Shown here: one piece after another, positions 23,344 through 30,762 of the stretch
Layout of the letters: the number at the start of each line of letters is the position of its first letter
Position numbering within the stretch: position 1 is the first letter of the stretch
Assembly (NCBI GenBank): GCA_051006995.1
Contig: JBPCSQ010000034.1
Span: forward strand, 62,001-126,000
Length of the DNA: 64,000 nucleotides
Direction of reading: 5' to 3'
Source of the DNA: JAIQGF01 sp051006995
GTDB taxonomy: Bacteria > Acidobacteriota > Terriglobia > Terriglobales > Acidobacteriaceae
The notes under the pieces: generated by a model
Database searches by the model: none
Told to the model about the DNA's origin: nothing
Seen by the model: only the letters and a program-made list of their open reading frames with translations
Position numbers and translations under genes: made by a program

Positions 23344-25208
23344 GCGATCACCTTCGCAGCCTGGACGCGCTCACGCGCCTCGATTCGCGCGTAGCCGTCC
23401 GGGTCGGCGGCGGCGCCAAGCTTCTCCATCGCAAGGCGCCCGGCCTCGGCGGCCATGGGCAGGAACTCCGGGTAGACCGGCAGGCGCTGACGCAGGCTGA
23501 ATCCAGCGGCGCGTGTGCGGCGCTCGAGTTCGTCGAGATGAGGCCACGGGCGTTCGGGGTTGATGAAGTCGGGCGTAAGCGGCGATATCCCGCCCCAGTC
23601 ATTGATCCCAGCCGAAAGCAGCTTCTCGTAATCCGGCGCAGAGAGGTTTGGCGGCGCCTGCAGGTTCATGTTGCGCAGGATCAGACGCGCCACTGCGATA
23701 GTGCGGAGCATTTCGCCCATCGTAGGCTCCTGCCGCCGCGCCATCGGAATGCCGGGTTTCACGCGGAAATTCTGCACTATGACTTCCTGGATATGCCCGT
23801 AGCGCCGATGCAGCCGCGCGATGGCGAACAGAGAATCAACCCGGTCGGCCCGCGTTTCCCCAATCCCAATCAGGATGCCGGTGGTAAACGGGATGCGGTT
23901 GCGCCCGGCAGCTTCGATCACGGCGAGGCGCCGCGCAGGAACTTTGTCGGGCGCCCGGCGATGGGCCGCCTTGCGCATCAGTCCCGCGCTGGTGCTCTCC
24001 AGCATCAAGCCGAGACTGGGCGAAAAAGTCCGCAGGCGGCGTAGCCAGTCAGGACTCATGAGCCCGGGGTTGGCGTGCGGGATCAGGCTGGTTTCGCCCA
24101 GGACCAACTCGCACATGGCTTCCAGATATTGCAGAGTTGACTTGTAGCCGAGCCGGCGGAGATTGGCGCTCATTTCGGGGAAACGCTGCTCCGGCTTGTC
24201 GCCGAGGCTGAACAAGGCTTCGGTGCAGCCGAGGCGCTCACCTTCGCGAGTGACGCTCAGCACTTCGTCGGGGGACATGGTGTGTGCGCCCGGCTGCCCA
24301 GGATCGCGGCGGAAGATGCAATACCCGCAATCATCGCGGCACAAGTTGGTGAGCGGCAGAAAGACTTTTCGCGAGTAGGTAATGATGCCAGGCTTGAACT
24401 GCTCTTTCAGGTGGGTGGCGGCGGCCAGCAGATCGGGAAGATCGAGATCGCGGCAGGCGATCAATCGCAGCGCCATGTCGCGGGTAATGGGCAGGCCGGC
24501 GCGGACCTCGTTCAGGTATCCAGAAAAGCCTTTAGCGCAGAGGCCATCGAGGTCTCGCCGAGCGCGTGGAGAAACTCTCTTCTTTTTTCTCTGTTCCTCT
24601 GCGTCCTCTGCGTTGATCCTTTTCTCGAACTCGCGCCGGCACGCCTCATAGGAGGGTGCACTATCCACGTCGCGCCAAATGCCATCGTCACCAACAACGA
24701 CCAGTTTCACGCGGCCGGAATCGCGATAAACAATCTCGCGAGCGGTTTGCGCCCAGTTGAATTCCGGCCTTAGTTCGCCTGCAAAGATGACGGGATGACC
24801 GCTGCGATCTTGATGGTGCGGTACGGCGATATTCTGACGCGGCTTGCGCGCGCGAAATCCTGCCACCAGCTTTTCGATTACGCGGCGTGTCAGAAGCGGG
24901 TAATCCACCGGATACAGCAGGAAATCCGCCCCCGCAGGCACGGCTCGGAGCGCAGCCCGTAGTGACGACATCTGCCCCTGCCGCCAGTGGGAGTTCACAA
25001 CGACGCGTGCCCCCGCAGGGACGAATGGCTCTACGCGCGCGCTCTGGCTCCCGAGCACGACAATCGGCTGCGCCAGGCCGGCGCAATTGTCGAGGGCAAT
25101 TTCCAGCGCGGTGCGATCGCCGAATTTCACTAGAGCCTTGGGAAGGCGCAGGTCTCCGGAGGGCCCGGCAGCGAGGATGATCGGAACGATTTTGCCGCCC
25201 CCGCGCAT
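23340..25208 (-). CDS. cofG: Fusion protein: MocA/MobA-like nucleotidyltransferase + CofG radical SAM subunit
   Basis: The 622-residue protein has two domains. Residues about 7-195 are a MocA-like nucleotidyltransferase: IILAAGPSGDLRLPKALVKF, QGQMSSLRAALRAV, LLYPVDYPLLT and SGHPVIFAGEL. Residues about 229-605 are CofG, the partner of CofH in Fo synthesis, with the cluster motif NLCRDDCGYCIF (Cys 290, 294, 297) and NDWGGISPLTPDFINPERPWP near the end. The linker (about 197-228) is very charged (INAEDAEEQRKKKR) and is encoded by DNA that looks like a dispersed intergenic repeat (24525-24620). The start overlaps nothing; xdhC is divergent 94 bases away. MocA-type enzymes normally make molybdopterin cytosine dinucleotide, which fits xdhC. 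An alternative is a second phospho-acid activator for F420. Confidence 0.9.
   Translation of the reverse strand: MRGGGKIVPIILAAGPSGDLRLPKALVKFGDRTALEIALDNCAGLAQPIVVLGSQSARVEPFVPAGARVVVNSHWRQGQMSSLRAALRAVPAGADFLLYPVDYPLLTRRVIEKLVAGFRARKPRQNIAVPHHQDRSGHPVIFAGELRPEFNWAQTAREIVYRDSGRVKLVVVGDDGIWRDVDSAPSYEACRREFEKRINAEDAEEQRKKKRVSPRARRDLDGLCAKGFSGYLNEVRAGLPITRDMALRLIACRDLDLPDLLAAATHLKEQFKPGIITYSRKVFLPLTNLCRDDCGYCIFRRDPGQPGAHTMSPDEVLSVTREGERLGCTEALFSLGDKPEQRFPEMSANLRRLGYKSTLQYLEAMCELVLGETSLIPHANPGLMSPDWLRRLRTFSPSLGLMLESTSAGLMRKAAHRRAPDKVPARRLAVIEAAGRNRIPFTTGILIGIGETRADRVDSLFAIARLHRRYGHIQEVIVQNFRVKPGIPMARRQEPTMGEMLRTIAVARLILRNMNLQAPPNLSAPDYEKLLSAGINDWGGISPLTPDFINPERPWPHLDELERRTRAAGFSLRQRLPVYPEFLPMAAEAGRLAMEKLGAAADPDGYARIEARERVQAAKVIA
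24525..24620 (-). repeat. Dispersed repeat captured as in-frame linker
   Basis: The minus strand reads CAACGCAGAGGACGCAGAGG, then AACAGAGAAAAAAGAAGAG. The far end carries CCTCTGCGC, inverse to CGCAGAGG at the near end. This A/G-rich CGCAGAGG(A)-type sequence is typical of noncoding repeats near gene boundaries. Here it lies inside the mocA-like::cofG frame and encodes the charged linker. Its composition is unlike the flanking coding sequence. Confidence 0.6.
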
Positions 25209-25264
25209 GAGGCGGCCAGCTTACATCAAAAGCGGCCATGGACGCAGGCGGCAGGGCTTCTGCT

Positions 25265-25293
25265 TTGACTTGGCTGCGGCCATCCAACATAAT
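25265..25293 (+). promoter_or_regulatory. Sigma-70-type promoter of xdhC
   Basis: TTGACT (25265-25270) and CATAAT (25288-25293) are separated by 17 bases. The predicted start of transcription is within a few bases of the ATG at 25303, so the mRNA would be nearly leaderless. That fits the lack of a good ribosome site. Confidence 0.55.
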
Positions 25294-25302
25294 CGGTCAG
25301 GG

Positions 25303-26157
25303 ATGGACCTCTACCAGGAAATCGTAAGCCTGCGGCAAGCGGGCCGGCGCGGCGCGCTGGCGACCATCACCAACGTGCGCGGCTCGATCCCCTCGTTTCA
25401 GACCTCGAAGATGCTGGTGCGCGACGACGGCTCCATCGTGGGCACCATCGGCGGCGGCTGCGTCGAGGCGGAGGTCTGGCAGGCGGCGCGCGAAGTCATG
25501 GAGCAGGAAAAGCCACGCACCCTGGCCTTCAACTTGAACCAGAATCCGAAGTACGATACCGGCCTGGTGTGCGGCGGCACCCTGGAGGTCTTTATCGAAC
25601 CCATCCTGCCGGTACCGGTGTTGTACCTGTTTGGCGCGGGGCACGTCGCCTACAACACGTTCAAAGTCGCGCGGGCAGCCGGTTTCGACGTGGTGATTGT
25701 GGACGACCGCGAGAGCTATGCCAATCGCGAGCGCTTCCCCGACGCGCGCGAGGTGGTGGCTGACGATTTCGACCAGGCATGCGCGCGCCTGGCGCCGAAC
25801 GAATCGTCGTACATCGTGATCGTCACCCGCGGCCACCGCGACGACATGCGCGTGCTGCGCTGGGCGGTGCAGCAGCCGGCGCGTTACATCGGCATGATCG
25901 GTTCCCGGCGCAAGACCATTGCGATTTACAAAGAGCTGGCCAATGAGGGCATGGACCCGGTGCTGTTCGAGCGCGTCAACGCGCCTGTCGGGCTGGAGAT
26001 TGGAGCGGTCACGCCGGAGGAGATCGCGGTGGCCATCGTGGCCGAGATGATCGCCTTCCGCCGGGGATGCGAGACCGCGATTGCTCGCAAGAAGCTAGAG
26101 CGGGCGCGGGCGCCTGAATCCAGCAAACAGGAAGCCGGCCCGCGCAGCACGCTATAA
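25303..26157 (+). CDS. xdhC: XdhC/CoxI family molybdoenzyme maturation protein
   Basis: The 284-residue protein begins at the ATG at 25303, where family homology starts (MDLYQEIVSLRQAGRRGALA). A longer upstream frame overlaps the divergent gene and is not supported. Residues about 1-110 are the XdhC N-terminal domain: TITNVRGSIPSFQTSKMLV, GTIGGGCVEAEVW and TGLVCGGTLEVFIEP. Residues about 115-270 are the Rossmann domain: LYLFGAGHVAYNTFKVARAA, VTRGHRDDMRVL and IGMIGSRRKT. XdhC proteins bind and sulphurate molybdenum cofactor and load it into xanthine-dehydrogenase-type hydroxylases. No hydroxylase gene is in the window. Its divergent neighbour begins with a MocA-like domain, so the pair probably serves a molybdenum hydroxylase encoded elsewhere. 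Confidence 0.92.
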   Translation: MDLYQEIVSLRQAGRRGALATITNVRGSIPSFQTSKMLVRDDGSIVGTIGGGCVEAEVWQAAREVMEQEKPRTLAFNLNQNPKYDTGLVCGGTLEVFIEPILPVPVLYLFGAGHVAYNTFKVARAAGFDVVIVDDRESYANRERFPDAREVVADDFDQACARLAPNESSYIVIVTRGHRDDMRVLRWAVQQPARYIGMIGSRRKTIAIYKELANEGMDPVLFERVNAPVGLEIGAVTPEEIAVAIVAEMIAFRRGCETAIARKKLERARAPESSKQEAGPRSTL

Positions 26158-26167
26158 TGGCGAAAGC

Positions 26168-26244
26168 GCGCCCGTAGCTCAGCTGGATAGAGCGATTGCC
26201 TCCGGAGCAATAGGTCGGGAGTTCGAATCTCTCCGGGCGCGCCA
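26168..26244 (+). tRNA. tRNA-Arg (anticodon CCG)
   Basis: The 77-base cloverleaf includes an encoded CCA. The acceptor stem is GCGCCCG/CGGGCGC, the D-arm contains AGCTCAGCTGGATAGAGC, and the anticodon stem ATTGC/GCAAT encloses loop CTCCGGA with anticodon CCG, reading CGG. The T-arm contains GGGAGTTCGAATCTCTC. Discriminator base is G. A TATAAT at 26153-26158 overlaps the xdhC stop codon and may be its own -10 element. Confidence 0.97.
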
Positions 26245-26453
26245 GAAGTCCCTTTTCCTTCTTCATTTTCTACTCATTCTGGCCGGGCATTCTTCTGCCT
26301 CGGCGCGGTGCCCAGATTGGGCCCCAGCCAGCCCCGCCGTGGCGCCCAGCACCACGTTCTCGATTCAATTTGCAGCTTATTACAGAGGTATAATCGCGCC
26401 ACATTCCAGGGCCCGAAAAGAGTGCGTTAATTCCTTCTCGCCGGGAGGCAGCA

Positions 26454-26702
26454 ATGGAACGTGCAGAACGGCTACGGTTGATTTCGAGGGTTTGCTACTA
26501 TCTGGGCTGGATCGCGGGGGTGGTCGCCATTATTGTCCGCGTAGCGCAATTCAGCAAAGTTTTGGAGAGGGCGACTAGCATAACTGCGAGAAACCTGCTG
26601 GAAGCCACCCTGTTGTTATTCCTGGTTTGCGTGGCCTCGGAAATCAGGGCCCTTGGCCTGGTATCGGGCGGGCAACCCGTTGGCAAGGGCCAATCAGCCT
26701 AG
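26454..26702 (+). CDS. Small two-helix membrane protein
   Basis: The 82-residue protein starts at an ATG with GGGAGG seven bases upstream. Two hydrophobic helices are evident: about residues 13-30 (VCYYLGWIAGVVAIIVRV) and 48-67 (LLEATLLLFLVCVASEIRAL). The first turn is basic. No family is recognised. It lies between tRNA-Arg and a 443-base gap, with no partner on its strand nearby. Confidence 0.6.
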   Translation: MERAERLRLISRVCYYLGWIAGVVAIIVRVAQFSKVLERATSITARNLLEATLLLFLVCVASEIRALGLVSGGQPVGKGQSA

Positions 26703-27145
26703 CTAAGAACACATCGCATCTCAGATTCTGCTCTTCGCGGGAGCAAGCGGGCCAACCGGCCTGCTCACGCGCCAGTTTCGTGCGAAAGCGCCAATTTTTC
26801 CTCTAAGCGGTGGTTTTTCCTTGCTGGGCCCCACCATCACGATAAGAACTCTGTTGAGCACCAACCGCGCAACAGACGCCGTAGTAGGTGCTTCGCTCGG
26901 CACTTAACAGCATTGTTGCCAAGATTCCGGGCGCCGTGATGCGTGGTCCAAGCTTGCTTCATTTTCCTTCGGCTCATTTTGTACTGCCATTACTCACCGC
27001 GGGCGCGGACGCACTTTCCGCAATTGGGAGCGATCCTTTGTCCTAATTGGGGAATGAAAGTTGTGCGTCGTTCCTTGCGCTCGTCTGGCTTACGCTACTT
27101 GGGGCAGAGAACATCTGACAACCTGCCATAGAGGGGAGGTGCAAC
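26703..27145. other. 443-base intergenic region
   Basis: Apart from a hairpin just after the small membrane gene (GAGCA...GGCC-AACC-GGCC...TGCTC, about 26742-26766, no T tract) and a GGGGAGG ribosome site at its end, I see no gene or recognised regulatory element. A near-miss to a sigma-54 site (TGGTCCAAGCTTGCT) has 9 rather than 10 bases between GG and GC. Confidence 0.4.
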
Positions 27146-27799
27146 TTGAAGCGGGCCCTCGTCTTATTGTTATTTACTCTTGCCTCTGTGGTTGTTTCAC
27201 GGGCCGAGGACCTCTACAACAACCTGACCTCACCGACGAGCGGTGTGGTGTACTTCTATGTTCCCGGAGAAGACACTTTCTACGGTCACGGAAATTCTTT
27301 CTCCACGGGCTCTTCGGAATTCTCTTTTAGTTACCTGGGTCTTTCCGTCTACAACAACGGCAGTGCCACTGGGACGCTGGCGGTGGGGCTCGCCATCGAT
27401 CAAGGTTCCGGAACCTATCCGCAACTGATTGCCTGGCTCGGAACGATTAACGAGAAATCCTTTTCCGGGTATTCGGTGCAGAGCTTTATCTTTCCCACGC
27501 CTTATTCCCTGGCGCCGAACACTCGCTATTGGATCCAGCTTCACGAATCCTTCCCCCATAACACCGATGGCCTGATCGGGTGGACTACCTCGCTAACACC
27601 AGGGGTTGGAGTTGCGGGCGAGTACACGTTGTCGGACGAGTTTGGAGTCTTCCCCACGTCGACCTATCCAGGAGCTTTCCAGATGGACGTGAGCGACACC
27701 GTCCCGGCTGGCATTCCTGAACCTGGAAGCTTGGCCCTTCTCGCAGCAGGAATTGGGTTCGTACTGTTCGTTGGCAAAACCCGCGCCGTACTCCTTTAA
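27146..27799 (+). CDS. PEP-CTERM surface protein
   Basis: The 217-residue protein starts at a TTG preceded by GGGGAGG. It has a signal peptide (MKRALVLLLFTLASVVVSRA) and a middle choice-of-anchor domain rich in aromatic and Gly/Ser strands (WIQLHESFPHNTDGLIGWTT). The C-terminal sorting tail IPEPGSLALLAAGIGFVLFV is followed by a basic GKTRAVLL. The PEP motif, hydrophobic helix and basic end are recognised and cut by an exosortase, linking the protein to an exopolysaccharide-dependent surface. No exosortase gene is in this window. Confidence 0.88.
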   Translation: MKRALVLLLFTLASVVVSRAEDLYNNLTSPTSGVVYFYVPGEDTFYGHGNSFSTGSSEFSFSYLGLSVYNNGSATGTLAVGLAIDQGSGTYPQLIAWLGTINEKSFSGYSVQSFIFPTPYSLAPNTRYWIQLHESFPHNTDGLIGWTTSLTPGVGVAGEYTLSDEFGVFPTSTYPGAFQMDVSDTVPAGIPEPGSLALLAAGIGFVLFVGKTRAVLL

Positions 27800-28044
27800 T
27801 CTTGACGATTCGTCAGCAGCTCTGGCCTCGTCACGGGAATTCCCCTCCCCTCGGAACCGAGTCGAGCTTCTTCTATTGGGAGGGCACGTGCGGCCGCCCC
27901 CGTTTCCCGTTTCAGGAACCTTGGCGTGTCTGCTCAAAATGCAGTTGAGTGCCCGCCGTTCCAGCGCTACTCTGGCGGGCCTGAATTTCCCGTTTGGAAG
28001 GATGAGGACCGCTGGATGCGTGTGCCGGCGGCCGCCGACGAACC

Positions 28045-28722
28045 ATGAAGAAGAAACCGTCGAAAAAGAAGCATCCCCAAAAACCAATTCCGAGGAAACC
28101 CGCGAAGAAATCGCCGCCCAGGAAGAAGCTACCCAGAAAGCCGGCCCGTAAGCCGCTGCCGAAGAAACTTGCGGTCGTTTTCTCGAGCCTGGGGCCGGCC
28201 GGCGCGAGCCTGTACGACGACACACAAGGCGCCGGGGTCAACGGCGGTGGCGGACCTGGCCCCGGTTTCGCCGTGGCGGCCGGCTTCACGCCCGCACGCA
28301 ATTTCAAGCTGCGGCAGATTGACGTGGCTTTCCTGACCAGCAACTGGCCGGCAGACCCGGCGAACACACCCTCATTCCGCGTCGGGCTGTACCCTGATGC
28401 CGGGGGCAAGCCCGCTGCCGGTTCCATCTTCTCTGCGGCTGGATTTACCACGGTGAGCGCTTGTTGCGGCCTGCAGTCCTGGACGTTCCCCGGAACGTCG
28501 GTAGGCGGAGTCACCCTGGGAGCCGGGCAAATGTATTGGATCACGGCCGAGCCGACCACCAACTCCGACATCATTACGTGGGCGGGCAGCAACCAAGGCG
28601 CCACCGGGCCGCTGATCGATGGAAGCTGGGATGAGTTTGCCTCGCCGCAAACGACGTGGACTCCTTATAACGGCGTGGCAAGGGGGCTGCCCGCGTTTCG
28701 GGTGCTGGGAGACCCCGCCTGA
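28045..28722 (+). CDS. Choice-of-anchor-like protein with Lys/Pro-rich N-terminal tail
   Basis: The 225-residue protein has a first 42 residues built of KKP, RKP and KKK repeats (for example KPSKKKHPQKPIPRKPAKKS). This tail resembles histone-H1-like or bacterial KP-rich DNA-binding tails. Residues about 45-225 are a beta-sandwich like the choice-of-anchor domain of the preceding gene: FKLRQIDVAFLTSN, SFRVGLYPDAGGKPA, MYWITAEPTTNSDIITW and GSWDEFAS. There is no signal peptide, which is unusual for this domain. No sorting tail is present. The start at the ATG is plausible but lacks a strong ribosome site; a later start within the tail is possible. Confidence 0.65.
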   Translation: MKKKPSKKKHPQKPIPRKPAKKSPPRKKLPRKPARKPLPKKLAVVFSSLGPAGASLYDDTQGAGVNGGGGPGPGFAVAAGFTPARNFKLRQIDVAFLTSNWPADPANTPSFRVGLYPDAGGKPAAGSIFSAAGFTTVSACCGLQSWTFPGTSVGGVTLGAGQMYWITAEPTTNSDIITWAGSNQGATGPLIDGSWDEFASPQTTWTPYNGVARGLPAFRVLGDPA

Positions 28723-28869
28723 TCTTTGCGGCCGGGCACGATAGCGACGGTGGGTTCAAACGGCGGGTGTTGTCTCATACTGGCACCAGGACCGAAATAC
28801 ATTGCATGCGCCAAGCTCTCGTCCTAGCATGAATGGGAGTTCAGCGGGCCGGTACAGGCAGGAGACCGC

Positions 28870-29295
28870 ATGAAGCGGAAGGCAAAGACGCCAAGGCCCG
28901 CGCGCATTCCGTCCGTGAGCGAGGCCGCAAGCATGAAGCACGATGAGTTCGAGCGTTACATCCGTACGGAAGAGCGGCGCGCGTTTCCGCGCTGGCCGGT
29001 CACCGTCCGCGGCGAGTTCCACGGCATGGAAGGCAAAGTCAAAGCGGACGTGGTGGAACTCAACGAGGTCGGCCTCACGTTAAAGTCCGAGCACGCCTTT
29101 GATGTCGGCTCCGAGCTCCATGTGCGCTGCGACATTGGATTGTCGAAGCCCATTGACGTCAAAGCCGTGGTGAAGCGGAAGCGCGGCAACGCCATCGGCG
29201 CCGAGTTTCTGAACCTCAAGCTCTCCGACCGGGTGCGCATCCAGGAGTACTTCGCCAAGAAGGCAGTACGCTCGAAACCGCGCACCTCGGCCTAA
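28870..29295 (+). CDS. PilZ domain protein
   Basis: The 141-residue protein has EERRAFPRWPVTVRG near residues 34-48, the RxxxR arm of PilZ, followed by DVVELNEVGLTLKSE in place of the usual D/NxSxxG loop. PilZ domains bind cyclic di-GMP, but here the second motif reads ELNEVG, so binding may be weakened. The rest (VKRKRGNAIGAEFLNL) completes the beta barrel. A GGAGACC-type ribosome site precedes the ATG. A c-di-GMP riboswitch occurs 15 kb away. The first 22 residues form a basic extension. Confidence 0.8.
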   Translation: MKRKAKTPRPARIPSVSEAASMKHDEFERYIRTEERRAFPRWPVTVRGEFHGMEGKVKADVVELNEVGLTLKSEHAFDVGSELHVRCDIGLSKPIDVKAVVKRKRGNAIGAEFLNLKLSDRVRIQEYFAKKAVRSKPRTSA

Positions 29296-29394
29296 GCACG
29301 CACTTCGCTGCCGTGCGAGGAATCGCGCTCACGGCGCCATTGGATTCAGCAGAAAGCACCCCGGCAGAATGCTGGTGAGATGCGCGGCACGAGG

Positions 29395-29724
29395 CTATCC
29401 GCGGCCATAGCCGCCGCCACCACCACCGCCGTAGCCCCCGCGTCCGCGTCCGCCACCGCCGCCTCCAGCACCTCGTTCCGGCTTGGGACGCGCTTCGCTG
29501 ACGTTCAGCGTCCGCCCACCGATGTCGGTGCCATTGATGCCGGCGATGGCCTTCTCTGCCTCGGCATCATTCGTCATCTCGACAAAGCCGAAGCCGCGCG
29601 GCTGGCCGGTGTCGCGGTCGCGGACCATGGTTACACGCTCGACCGCGCCGTAGCCTTCGAACAACTGGCGCAGTTCTTCCTCCGTCGTCCGAAAAGACAG
29701 GTTGCCCACGTAGATATTCTTCAT
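29395..29724 (-). CDS. RNA-binding protein with one RRM domain and Gly-rich tail
   Basis: The 109-residue protein starts at the ATG at 29724, with GAGGGGA six bases upstream; ATGs two and five codons earlier overlap that ribosome site. RNP-2 is IYVGNL (residues 4-9) and RNP-1 is RGFGFVEM (43-50), giving a complete RRM of about 78 residues. The tail (about 86-109) is Gly/Arg-rich with Tyr. Such glycine-rich single-RRM proteins are known from cyanobacteria and other bacteria and are often cold-induced, though no cold-shock element is visible here. Transcription converges with the PilZ gene. Confidence 0.9.
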   Translation of the reverse strand: MKNIYVGNLSFRTTEEELRQLFEGYGAVERVTMVRDRDTGQPRGFGFVEMTNDAEAEKAIAGINGTDIGGRTLNVSEARPKPERGAGGGGGGRGRGGYGGGGGGGYGRG

Positions 29725-29955
29725 ACTCATTCCCCTCATGCCTGCTGAGGTCTGTCGACGGGGCGTGCTCGGAAGGCAAGAACTGAACTGCCGAGTTAGG
29801 CTCTCGATCGCGAGACCGACTTAGCGGATGGCCACGGGAGCAAACCGGCCCCTCGGGCGCACATCAGAGTACACCTTTGCGCGGCAGGACGCGCAACAAA
29901 CGCTGCGGCTCTGGCTTCGACGACGTTTGTTACGATGTTATTGATTATTGGGTAA

Positions 29956-30720
29956 ATGGTGCGGTGTGCTAGCCTGCTGCCGATGGACGCCGCCGAGGCC
30001 AAGCTCCTGCGCAACTCGATTGCCGAGCCGGCCGCCGCGCGCATTCCCGCAGGCTGGTTCTGGATGGGAAGCGACGCCGGCCTGGATTGCGAGCGCCCGC
30101 GTCACCGCGTCTGGGTGGACGCATTCGAACTGGCAAAGTTTCAGGTCACCAATGCCGATTACGCCCGTTTTATGGCTGCAACGGGCGCTGCTCCTCCGCC
30201 GCAATTTACCGAAGCCAACTTCTCGGGCCCACAGCAGCCGGTCGTGGCCGTGTCGTGGTTCGATGCCGTCGCTTACTGCGAATGGCTGAGCAGCCTCACC
30301 GGGCGGCGATATCGACTTCCCACCGAAGCGGAATGGGAACGCGCCGCGCGCGCCGGCGTTGACGATCGGCTATTCCCCTGGGGCGACGAACCGCCGGAAT
30401 CCCGGACGAGTTATGGCTCGCGCTGGCAGAGCGGGCCCGACCCCGTCGGACGAAGCGAACCGAATGGATACGGTCTTTTCGAGATGTGCGAGAACGTGCA
30501 CGAATGGTGTAGCGACTGGTTCGATGCGAACTATTACACGATTTCTTCAGAACGCAATCCTGCCGGACCCGAAAGCGGAACGCGGCGCTCCTCGCGCGGC
30601 GGATCCTGGCGCCACCACATCAAGAATTCGAAGTGCCACACACGCTCCAGCATTCCGCCGGAATTCTGTTACGCCGATTACGGCTTCCGCGTCGCGCGCG
30701 ATTTCCAACACGGACGGTAG
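29956..30720 (+). CDS. Formylglycine-generating enzyme (FGE/SUMF1)-like protein lacking one active Cys
   Basis: The 254-residue protein may instead start at the ATG at 29983. The domain covers nearly all of it: IPAGWFWMGSDAGLDCERP, VTNADYARFMAATG, VVAVSWFDAVAYCEWL, RLPTEAEWERAARAG, GLFEMCENVHEWCSDWF and RRSSRGGSWRHHIKNSKC. In genuine FGE the last segment has two cysteines that bind copper and oxidise a sulphatase Cys. Here the first position is His (GGSWRHH) and only the second Cys (KCHTR) remains. Sulphatase activation is therefore unlikely; many such proteins have other roles. No signal peptide and no sulphatase gene nearby. Confidence 0.82.
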   Translation: MVRCASLLPMDAAEAKLLRNSIAEPAAARIPAGWFWMGSDAGLDCERPRHRVWVDAFELAKFQVTNADYARFMAATGAAPPPQFTEANFSGPQQPVVAVSWFDAVAYCEWLSSLTGRRYRLPTEAEWERAARAGVDDRLFPWGDEPPESRTSYGSRWQSGPDPVGRSEPNGYGLFEMCENVHEWCSDWFDANYYTISSERNPAGPESGTRRSSRGGSWRHHIKNSKCHTRSSIPPEFCYADYGFRVARDFQHGR

Positions 30721-30762
30721 GCAGGGGCCAAACTGCCCCAGGGACGTTGCATCCCATCTGCA

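Noticed and set aside
27019..27040. Sigma-54 promoter upstream of the PEP-CTERM gene
   Set aside because: The closest candidate (TGGTCCAAGCTTGCT, nearby) has 9 bases between GG and GC where 10 are required.
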